21,904 nt of DNA from NCBI GenBank assembly GCA_031266955.1, contig JAISAA010000192.1, positions 1 to 21,904 of the forward strand. The letters are read 5' to 3'. Under the pieces are notes generated by a model. That model did no database searches. It was not told the DNA's origin and saw nothing but the letters and a program-made list of their open reading frames with translations. The position numbers were made by a program, and so were the translations under genes. This DNA comes from Oscillospiraceae bacterium (GTDB taxonomy: Bacteria; Bacillota; Clostridia; Oscillospirales; Oscillospiraceae). Position 1 is the first letter of the stretch. The number at the start of each line of letters is the position of its first letter. Below are positions 1 through 5,719 of this stretch, in pieces.

Positions 1-107
1 GCGCTTTTTTTGACGTTTCCGCCGATTTTCGCCTCGGATTTCATTTTTGCCGCTTCCGGCGCTTCGTCCCGGACGGCGCGGCGGCGCTTAATAAATTCGT
101 TTTTCAT
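1..107 (-). CDS. Incomplete hypothetical protein (N-terminal 35 codons)
   Basis: A minus-strand reading frame starts at the ATG complementary to 105-107 and runs off the left edge of the window. A strong GGGAGGA ribosome binding site lies about 8 bases upstream of that ATG, which is the main reason to accept it as a gene. The visible residues begin MKNEFIKRRRAVRDEAPEAA and are charged and basic, with no hydrophobic segment and no motif I recognise. It lies downstream of putP and the small membrane protein on the same strand, so it may be the last gene of that group. The function is unknown. Confidence 0.6.
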   Translation of the reverse strand, partial: MKNEFIKRRRAVRDEAPEAAKMKSEAKIGGNVKKS

Positions 108-234
108 TTTTATGTATCCTCCCGCGTCAAAATTTGCGGCGGACGCTGCCCGCGGCCGCGCGCGGAGCCGTATCAATGAACGGCTATATCTATTATGACG
201 CAAAACAGGGCGAAAGGTTTCGCGCGTAAAAATT

Positions 235-423
235 TTACTCGACGTCGGCGTAGTCGCCGTATTCGTCGGGGGGCAGCACCTCGGCCTTCAGCGCGTCCAG
301 CTTGCGGCGGAGCGCGGCTATAAAGCCGCATATCTCCTCGCGGAACGCGATGACGACCGCCGCGACGGCGCAGATAAGCGCGGCGGCGCAGATGAGCGTG
401 ACAAAGAAGTTATGTTTTTTCAT
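235..423 (-). CDS. Small single-pass membrane protein
   Basis: This 62-residue protein has a basic start (MKKHN), one hydrophobic helix at about residues 6-28, then a mixed basic segment and an acidic tail (PPDEYGDYADVE). That pattern suggests one membrane span with the C-terminal tail on one face. An AAAGGA ribosome binding site sits about 9 bases before the ATG, and a promoter-like sequence lies just upstream (452-480). It lies 67 bp downstream of the PutP-type symporter on the same strand. I recognise no family. It could be an accessory subunit of the transporter or be unrelated. Confidence 0.6.
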   Translation of the reverse strand: MKKHNFFVTLICAAALICAVAAVVIAFREEICGFIAALRRKLDALKAEVLPPDEYGDYADVE

Positions 424-451
424 AGTGGATCGTTCCTTTACTGCATTTTCG

Positions 452-480
452 ATTATATTGCGCGGACGGCGGCGTGTTTA
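452..480 (-). promoter_or_regulatory. Promoter for the small membrane protein
   Basis: On the minus strand a perfect TATAAT (complement of 452-457) is preceded, 17 bases away, by TAAACA (complement of 475-480), which matches TTGACA at 4 of 6 positions. The predicted start of transcription is about 20 bases ahead of the coding region at 423. This suggests that the small gene can be expressed independently of putP. Confidence 0.5.
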
Positions 481-490
481 TACGCGAATA

Positions 491-2104
491 TCAGACCTCA
501 TACGTTTTCGCGCGGACGAATTCCTCTTGAATCTCGCGGCTCGGCGCTTTCGTGGCGAGAGATACGACCACGATGGCGACGCACGAGATGAGGAACGCGG
601 GCAAAAGCTCATAGATCCCGAAAACTCCGCCGAGCGGCTTCAACGCGAACTTCCATATGAAGACCATAGCTCCGCCCGCGACCACGCCGGCTACGGCGCC
701 GGCGTGGCTCGCTCTTTTCCAAAAGAGCGAAAACAGCACAAGCGGCCCGAACGTGGCGCCGAAGCCGGCCCACGCGAAGCTGACGATGGTAAATATCTTG
801 CTGTTCTGGTCAAGCGCGACGAGCACGCCGAACACCGCGACGAGCAGCAGCGCAAGCCGGGAAATAAACATAACGTCCTTATCCGACGCGTTTTTCTTAA
901 AAATACCCTGATAAATATTTTTAGAGAGCGCCGACGACGCGATGAGCAGATAAGAATCCGACGACGACATAACGGCGGCGAGTATCCCAGCCATCATCAC
1001 GCCCGCGACAAGCGGATGGAACAGCATCTTCGAGAGCACGACAAACACGTTTTCCGCGCCCCCGGAGGTAAACAGATTGGCGCCGCCCTCCGCGATGAAG
1101 GACTCTTCCGTCATATTCGTCACGCTGACGGCGCGCCCGATAAGCCCGATCAGAACAGCCGCTGTGAGCGATATGAAGCACCAGACGGAGGCTATGCGCC
1201 GCGCGTTTTTGAGCTCGCCCAGCTTTCGTATTGCGAAGAAGCGCAGCAGAACCTGCGGCATCCCGAAGTATCCGAGCCCCCACGACAGCGTGGAGATTAT
1301 CGTCAAAAAGCCGTACTTTGCCGCGCCGCCGAACTGCGCGACGCCGTTTTCGATGATCTGAACGCCCGTATCAAGCTCCGTGACGGGCGACGCCATACCG
1401 AAAAACGACGTGAAGCCCGGTATACTTTTTATATTCTCCGCGACCGCGCCGATCCCTCCCGCATAAGAGATGCCGCCTATGAGCACCGCGACGAGCGCGA
1501 ATATCATCACGATCCCCTGCACAAAGTCTGAGATCGATTCAGCCAAAAAGCCGCCGAGCAGCGTGTAAAAGATGACGATTATCGCGCCGAGCAGCATCAT
1601 CGGGATATACGGAGCGCTGAAAAGCTGAGAAAACAGCTTGCCCGCCGTCGCGAAGCAGCTTCCCGTGTACACCGCGAAGAACACCAATATAAACAGTGAC
1701 GAAATGATGAGCAGCGGCTTTGCCTTTGCTTCCTTAAACCTGTTTGAAAAGAAGTCCGGGAGCGTGATAGAGTTCCCGGCGAGCGCCGAATAGCGGCGCA
1801 GAGGCTTTGCCACGATGAGCCAGTTTATGTAGGTGCCGGCGAAAAGCCCGATGGCCGTCCACGCGGCGTCCGCCGCCCCGAGCCAGAACGCGACGCCGGG
1901 CAGCCCCATCAAGAGCCATCCGGACATATCGGACGCCTCCGCGCTCATAGCCGCGACCCACGGCCCAAGTCCGCGCCCTCCGAGGAAAAAGCTTTCCGAG
2001 CTTTCCCCGGCGCGCTTTGCCGTGAGAAGCCCGATTACGATGATAACGAGCAGATAAACTGCCATCGCGATGAAAATTTCTACAGTGCTTGACATTGCTG
2101 GCAT
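491..2104 (-). CDS. putP: Sodium/solute symporter, PutP type (likely Na+/proline)
   Basis: This 537-residue polytopic membrane protein belongs to the sodium:solute symporter (SSSF) family and probably takes up proline by sodium cotransport. The helix-2 sodium-site motif SDMSGWLLMGLPG is present (D59, M60, S61, G62). GLGYFGMPQVLLRFFAI (about 276-292) matches the PutP family segment. The serine-rich ninth-helix motif AAVMSSSDSYLLIASS lies at about 376-391. Length and the hydrophobic helix pattern fit a complete 13-helix transporter. The ATG complementary to 2102-2104 has an AGGGGG ribosome binding site; a second ATG four codons in is less well placed. The gene is divergent from rplS. PutP, PanF and other SSS proteins share the fold, so proline specificity is inferred from the motif match. 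Confidence 0.88.
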   Translation of the reverse strand: MPAMSSTVEIFIAMAVYLLVIIVIGLLTAKRAGESSESFFLGGRGLGPWVAAMSAEASDMSGWLLMGLPGVAFWLGAADAAWTAIGLFAGTYINWLIVAKPLRRYSALAGNSITLPDFFSNRFKEAKAKPLLIISSLFILVFFAVYTGSCFATAGKLFSQLFSAPYIPMMLLGAIIVIFYTLLGGFLAESISDFVQGIVMIFALVAVLIGGISYAGGIGAVAENIKSIPGFTSFFGMASPVTELDTGVQIIENGVAQFGGAAKYGFLTIISTLSWGLGYFGMPQVLLRFFAIRKLGELKNARRIASVWCFISLTAAVLIGLIGRAVSVTNMTEESFIAEGGANLFTSGGAENVFVVLSKMLFHPLVAGVMMAGILAAVMSSSDSYLLIASSALSKNIYQGIFKKNASDKDVMFISRLALLLVAVFGVLVALDQNSKIFTIVSFAWAGFGATFGPLVLFSLFWKRASHAGAVAGVVAGGAMVFIWKFALKPLGGVFGIYELLPAFLISCVAIVVVSLATKAPSREIQEEFVRAKTYEV

Positions 2105-2166
2105 TATTGATTCCCCCTAATATATTTTTACCTCGCTTGACGTAACGCCTGTCGCGTAACGCGCAT

Positions 2167-2172
2167 ATTCTA
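2167..2172 (-). promoter_or_regulatory. Putative putP promoter, extended -10
   Basis: The minus strand carries TGT-TAGAAT, an extended -10 element one base off consensus (complement of 2167-2172). It lies about 60 bp upstream of the putP start codon. No good -35 box is visible at the usual distance, which is acceptable for an extended -10 promoter. A 16-base palindrome at 2202-2217 sits just upstream of where the -35 would be. Confidence 0.4.
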
Positions 2173-2201
2173 ACACACCCGGGCGCATAAATCTACACTG
2201 A

Positions 2202-2217
2202 AATGAAAATTTTCATT
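2202..2217. promoter_or_regulatory. 16-base perfect palindrome between divergent promoters
   Basis: AATGAAAATTTTCATT is a perfect palindrome midway between the putative putP -10 (2167-2172, minus) and the rplS promoter (2237-2265, plus). Its symmetry and place suggest a dimeric regulator site acting on putP, rplS or both. I do not recognise the cognate factor. AT-rich palindromes also occur by chance. Confidence 0.35.
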
Positions 2218-2236
2218 CATTTCATTAAAAAAGCGC

Positions 2237-2265
2237 TTGTATTTTGCCGCGGGCTGTGATATAGT
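2237..2265 (+). promoter_or_regulatory. rplS operon promoter
   Basis: TTGTAT (2237-2242) and TATAGT (2260-2265) are separated by exactly 17 bases, and the -10 is preceded by TGA, making an extended -10 (TGnTATAGT). Transcription should start near 2272, leaving a leader of about 73 bases before the L19 start codon. Confidence 0.7.
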
Positions 2266-2279
2266 TCTCACTTGAATAC

Positions 2280-2323
2280 GGGCGGTCCTCTGACCCCGGC
2301 GCTTTGCCGCGGCATGAACGCCC
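2280..2323 (+). ncRNA. Candidate L19 autoregulatory leader RNA
   Basis: The rplS leader can fold into a compact three-way junction. An outer stem pairs GGGC (2280-2283) with GCCC (2320-2323). One hairpin is GGTC-ctct-GACC (2284-2295). A second pairs CGGC (2297-2300) with GCCG (2306-2309) around GCTTT. Firmicutes rplS genes often carry an L19 leader (Rfam L19_leader), and the position between promoter and ribosome binding site fits that role. I identified it by position and pairing, not by a consensus match. Confidence 0.45.
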
Positions 2324-2344
2324 TTGAGAAATGGAGAAATTGCA

Positions 2345-2686
2345 ATGGATTTAGTTAAAATTCTCGGCGAGAGGTATATGAAGCCTGAGCTGCCGGAAAT
2401 GAACGTCGGCGACACCGTCCGCGTGACGGTGCGCGTAAAGGAAGGCGCACGCGAGCGCGCCCAGGCGTTCGAGGGGACGATCATCGCGAAAAAACACGGG
2501 GGAATAAACGAGACGATCACCGTCCGCCGCATTTCCTACAACGTCGGGTGCGAAAAAGTATTTCCCGTACATTCGCCGACAATTATGTCGGTGCAGACAG
2601 TCCGCCGCGGCAAGGTGCGGCGCGCAAAGCTCTACTATCTGCGCGACCGTGTCGGCAAGAGAGCAAAAGTCAAAGAAAGAATCTAA
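2345..2686 (+). CDS. rplS: 50S ribosomal protein L19
   Basis: This 113-residue protein is a full-length bacterial L19, which sits at the interface of the 30S and 50S subunits. The core segment GDTVRVTVRVKEG, the motif FEGTIIAKKHGG, and the C-terminal KLYYLRDRVGKRAKVKERI are typical of the family. The ATG at 2345 is preferred because GGAGAA (2333-2338) precedes it at good spacing and family members begin MDLVKILGE or similar; an upstream in-frame TTG at 2324 would add seven unusual residues. It heads the operon with lepB, rbgA, rnhB and yraN, and its own leader may provide feedback control. Confidence 0.97.
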   Translation: MDLVKILGERYMKPELPEMNVGDTVRVTVRVKEGARERAQAFEGTIIAKKHGGINETITVRRISYNVGCEKVFPVHSPTIMSVQTVRRGKVRRAKLYYLRDRVGKRAKVKERI

Positions 2687-3559
2687 ATGTTTGAGGAATG
2701 GGCAAAGGCGCCGGAGGGATCGGGACGCGAGGGTTCGGACGGTTTGTCCGGCGGCGGAGAAGAGCCTTTCAGCGAACACAGTGAGTATATTGAGCGACTG
2801 CTGGCCGGCGTAACGTCCGATATGCCGGCAAATGAAGATTTTGCCGGAACGCAGGCATATATCAACGCGGAAGCGTATAGCCGGGAGGAAGAGCCCGAGG
2901 TTCAGCCCGAAGCCGCTTCCGAAGCGGGAGAGCCATCCGAAGCCGGCGCGTCAACTGAGGCTGGCGAAGAAGCCGGCGGCAAAAAAAAGTCCGCGGCGGG
3001 CGTCCGGACGGAGATATACGACTGGATACAGACGCTCGTATCGACGCTGCTCGCCGTCATTATTGCGTTTATTTTCCTCGGGAGGCAGATAACCGTTATC
3101 GGTGACTCGATGTTCGAAACGCTTCATAACGACGACAAGGTTTTGATGACGAACATTTTTTATACTCCGGAATACGGCGATATAGTCATAATAAAGGCGC
3201 AGAGCTTCGGCGAAACGCCTCTCGTAAAGCGAATTATCGCGACGGAGGGGCAGGAGATAGACATCGACTTCGTATCGCACACCGTCACAGTTGACGGCGC
3301 GGCGCTGAGCGAGCCGTATATCTACGAGCTGACGAGCGAGAACGGGGATTTCAAAGGGCCGCTTACGGTGCCGGAGGGCTGTGTTTTCGTTATGGGCGAT
3401 AACAGGAACCACTCGACGGACAGCCGTTTTGAGCGCGTGGGCTTCGTGGATAAGAGAAATATCCTCGGCAAGGTGCATTTTATCACCGTGCCCGGAAAGA
3501 ACGATTACGGTATCAGGGACTGGAGCCGCGTAGGCTCCGCCTACAAGACGACGCCGTGA
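2687..3559 (+). CDS. lepB: Signal peptidase I with long acidic N-terminal extension
   Basis: Signal peptidase I cleaves signal peptides from exported proteins at the outer face of the membrane. The catalytic serine is S141 in GDSMFETL and the general-base lysine is K181 in VKRIIA. Box E GDNRNHSTDSR (about 237-247) is present. One transmembrane helix lies at about 113-132. Residues 1-100 form an unusual hydrophilic, Glu/Ser/Ala/Gly-rich segment that must lie in the cytoplasm and is absent from typical 180-residue Gram-positive enzymes. The substrate-loop proline of GxSMxPT is replaced by glutamate here. The ATG directly follows the rplS stop with only a weak AAAGAAAG upstream, so translational coupling is likely. 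Confidence 0.93.
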   Translation: MFEEWAKAPEGSGREGSDGLSGGGEEPFSEHSEYIERLLAGVTSDMPANEDFAGTQAYINAEAYSREEEPEVQPEAASEAGEPSEAGASTEAGEEAGGKKKSAAGVRTEIYDWIQTLVSTLLAVIIAFIFLGRQITVIGDSMFETLHNDDKVLMTNIFYTPEYGDIVIIKAQSFGETPLVKRIIATEGQEIDIDFVSHTVTVDGAALSEPYIYELTSENGDFKGPLTVPEGCVFVMGDNRNHSTDSRFERVGFVDKRNILGKVHFITVPGKNDYGIRDWSRVGSAYKTTP

Positions 3560-4440
3560 GCTTCGGGCAGAGCATACAATGGTTCCCCGGGCATATGACA
3601 AAGGCGCGCCGGCGCATGGCGGAGGATATAAAGCTCGTGGACGCCGTGTGCGAGGTGCTTGACGCCCGCATACCGCGCTCCTCGGCGAACCCGGATATGG
3701 ACGAGCTCACGATGTCAAAGCCGCGCCTTGTGATCTTAAACCGCGCCGATCTCGCCGACGCCGGCGCCACAAAGCGCTGGGCGTCAGAATTCAGGCGCCG
3801 CGGCTTTGAGGCTATCGAAACGGACTGCCGCTCAGGCCGCGGGACGGAAAAGCTGCCGGCGGCGGCGGCGAAGCTTTTATCGGAAACTCTCGCGCGGCGC
3901 TTAGCGCGCGGACAGACCGGGGGCGCGCTGCGCCTTATGGTCGTGGGTATCCCGAATGTCGGCAAATCGTCGTTTATCAATCGCGCCGCGGGCCGGCGCG
4001 CGGCGAGGACCGCCGACCGCCCGGGAGTGACGCGCGGACGGCAGTGGATAAGCTGCGGCGGCGGAATAGAGCTGCTCGACACGCCGGGTGTGCTCTGGCC
4101 TAAGCTTGACGGCGAGGAAACAGGAGAAAACCTCGCGATAACAGGCGCCGTGGGCGACGCCGCGTTTGACGCGGAGCTGCTGGGCGCGAGACTGCTTCTG
4201 CGTCTGTGGGAGGCCTATCCCGAGCGCGTCACAGAGCGATATAAGCTGAAAGACGGCGACTCGCCCGATGAAAACGCGCCGCTTGAAATTATAGCTCGCC
4301 GCCGCGGATATCTGATATCGGGCGGCGAGCCGGATACCGCAAGAGCGGCGGCTGCGCTGCTCGACGATTTCCGCGCCGGAAAGCTCGGACGCGCCACGTT
4401 AGAGTTGCCGCCGACGCGGGAGCTTATAAATGCGCAATAA
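3556..4440 (+). CDS. rbgA: Ribosome biogenesis GTPase RbgA/YlqF
   Basis: RbgA is a circularly permuted GTPase needed for late assembly of the 50S subunit. The motif order is permuted as expected: G4 NRAD (62-65; normally NKxD), then G1 GIPNVGKSS (131-139), G2 GVT (157-159) and G3 DTPG (175-178). The N-terminal QWFPGHMTKARRRM is diagnostic for the family. Length (294) is normal, and the C-terminal RNA-binding tail is present. The GTG start overlaps the lepB stop codon (GTGA), which signals translational coupling. Arginine in place of lysine in G4 is a mild deviation. Confidence 0.95.
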   Translation: MSFGQSIQWFPGHMTKARRRMAEDIKLVDAVCEVLDARIPRSSANPDMDELTMSKPRLVILNRADLADAGATKRWASEFRRRGFEAIETDCRSGRGTEKLPAAAAKLLSETLARRLARGQTGGALRLMVVGIPNVGKSSFINRAAGRRAARTADRPGVTRGRQWISCGGGIELLDTPGVLWPKLDGEETGENLAITGAVGDAAFDAELLGARLLLRLWEAYPERVTERYKLKDGDSPDENAPLEIIARRRGYLISGGEPDTARAAAALLDDFRAGKLGRATLELPPTRELINAQ

Positions 4441-5062
4441 TATGTGGGACATCGAAAACGCCGCGTATTCCGAAGGCTTTGAAGCGGTAGCGGGCGTGGA
4501 CGAGGCCGGGCGCGGGCCGCTGGCGGGGGACGTATACGCGGCGGCGGTCATCCTGCCGCGCGGCGCGGTGATTGACGGGCTTGACGATTCCAAGAAACTG
4601 ACGGCTCGCACTCGCGAGCGGCTTTTTGACGTCATAACAGCGCGGGCGGAGGCGTTTGGCATAGCCTCGGCGTCCGTTGAGGAAATTGAGGCGCGAAATA
4701 TCCTCGGAGCGACGTATCTCGCGATGAACAGGGCTCTCGAACGGCTTTTATTCGCAACAAGATTGACAAACGCGCTTGCGGACGGTCGATTCATCGCGCT
4801 TATAGACGGAAACCGGAACGCGGGAATAGAATACGCGAACCGCACCGTCGTAAAGGGCGACTCGCTCTCGGCGAATATAGCCGCCGCGTCGATCTTAGCG
4901 AAGGTCAGCCGCGACAGATATATGGAAACGCTCGCCCGGAGTTATCCCGGTTACGGTTTCGAGCGCAACCGCGGCTACGGCACGGCGGAGCACCGCGCGG
5001 CGATAAAATCGCTCGGCGCGACGGCGGAGCACCGCAAGCTGTTTTTGAGGAAGCTGTACTGA
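4430..5062 (+). CDS. rnhB: Ribonuclease HII
   Basis: RNase HII removes ribonucleotides from RNA-DNA hybrids. The signature AGVDEAGRGPLAG supplies D24 and E25, LIDGN supplies D126, and ILAKVSRDRYM supplies D162, completing the four-acidic-residue metal site. The 210-residue length is typical. The ATG at 4430 overlaps the end of rbgA by 11 bases and has GGGAG about 8 bases upstream; a second ATG at 4442 is less well served. The rbgA-rnhB pairing is a conserved Firmicutes arrangement. Confidence 0.96.
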   Translation: MRNNMWDIENAAYSEGFEAVAGVDEAGRGPLAGDVYAAAVILPRGAVIDGLDDSKKLTARTRERLFDVITARAEAFGIASASVEEIEARNILGATYLAMNRALERLLFATRLTNALADGRFIALIDGNRNAGIEYANRTVVKGDSLSANIAAASILAKVSRDRYMETLARSYPGYGFERNRGYGTAEHRAAIKSLGATAEHRKLFLRKLY

Positions 5063-5424
5063 TGGGCAAGACGCAGACACTCGGCAACTGGGGCGAGAAA
5101 AAGGCGTTAGAATTCCTCAAAAAGCTCGGTTACAGAGCGCTGAGACAGGGCTACCGCACCCGCTTCGGGGAAATCGACCTCATCGTCGAAAGCGGGGGCT
5201 TTGTCGTATTCGTAGAGGTGAAAATGCGGAAGAACCGAGATTTCGGCGAAGCGCGCGAATTCGTCAGCGCGGCGAAGCAAAGGCGGATACGCGTAACGGC
5301 GCAGCTTTGGCTGAATGCGGACGGAACGGAGCTGCAGCCGCGTTTTGACGTGATAGAGGTGTACGCGCCGGACGGCGTCAAAACGCTCGAACCGGAGATA
5401 GTCCACATCGAAAACGCGTTTTAG
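5062..5424 (+). CDS. yraN: YraN/UPF0102 family nuclease-fold protein
   Basis: This 120-residue protein matches the UPF0102 (YraN) family, which has an endonuclease-like fold and an uncertain role in DNA or RNA metabolism. The diagnostic pattern is visible: LGNWGEKKALEFL near the start, RTRFGEIDLI (33-41) and FVEVKMRKN (50-58), giving the E...D...ExK arrangement of a PD-(D/E)xK-type site. It overlaps the rnhB stop by one base (TGATG), so the two are coupled. It often follows rnhB in bacteria. It appears to be the last gene of the operon; no clear intrinsic terminator follows directly. Confidence 0.92.
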   Translation: MGKTQTLGNWGEKKALEFLKKLGYRALRQGYRTRFGEIDLIVESGGFVVFVEVKMRKNRDFGEAREFVSAAKQRRIRVTAQLWLNADGTELQPRFDVIEVYAPDGVKTLEPEIVHIENAF

Positions 5425-5487
5425 AGCCGGTACACAATCGTCTGCGCGGCGATGGCGAAAAATCTCTGAAAAAGTCGAAAAAAGTAA

Positions 5488-5516
5488 TTGACAAGCTTTC
5501 CTCAACGTGGTAAACT
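5488..5516 (+). promoter_or_regulatory. Strong promoter of the SPFH-TIR operon
   Basis: A perfect TTGACA (5488-5493) and TAAACT (5511-5516) are spaced by 17 bases. It lies about 200 bases ahead of the SPFH gene, implying a long leader. Near-consensus boxes suggest high intrinsic strength, kept in check by the overlapping inverted repeat at 5511-5528 or by leader hairpins. Confidence 0.8.
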
Positions 5517-5528
5517 GATTCCAGTTTA
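5511..5528. promoter_or_regulatory. Operator-like inverted repeat over the -10 box
   Basis: TAAACTG-ATTC-CAGTTTA is a perfect 7-base inverted repeat with a 4-base spacer. The left arm contains the whole -10 element and the right arm covers the expected transcription start. That is a classical position for a repressor. No regulator gene lies next to it in this window, and I do not recognise the binding motif. Confidence 0.55.
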
Positions 5529-5531
5529 AGG

Positions 5532-5697
5532 ACTTTCGGAAGCTTTTTCTATTTCTATGCTTTGGAAAGTTTTTGATTACCAAGCGTGATGGGGCACCCC
5601 ATCACGCGCAAAGCCCGGTGTTAATCTCTGATTAACACCGGAAATACACCGGTCGCGACCGGGTATTTTACCGCACCCGCAGAGCGAGAATTGCGGG
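5532..5697 (+). promoter_or_regulatory. Structured leader with five successive hairpins
   Basis: Five inverted repeats fill the leader. (1) ACTTTCggAAGC (5532-5543) pairs imperfectly with 5559-5570 and is followed by TTTT, like a weak terminator. (2) A perfect 11-base pair, 5584-5594 with 5597-5607, starts GCGTGATGGGG and has a 2-base gap. (3) A perfect 11-base pair, 5615-5625 with 5631-5641, starts CCGGTGTTAAT. (4) 5642-5654 pairs with 5657-5668 with one bulged A. (5) CCCGCA (5676-5681) pairs with TGCGGG (5692-5697). The ribosome binding site follows. Hairpins 2-4 have no U-run, so they look like RNA structure or stabilisers instead of plain terminators. Confidence 0.5.
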
Positions 5698-5719
5698 GAA
5701 AAACGGAGGTAAGAACACA

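Noticed and set aside
302..1531. 409-codon open frame opposite putP
   Set aside because: It lies antisense to a clear SSS transporter, is Arg/Asp/Glu-rich as expected of a GC-rich shadow frame, and has no ribosome binding site or recognisable domain.
5584..5607. Intrinsic terminator of the rplS operon
   Set aside because: The stem is perfect, but no U-run follows and it lies downstream of the next operon's promoter, so leader structure is more likely.
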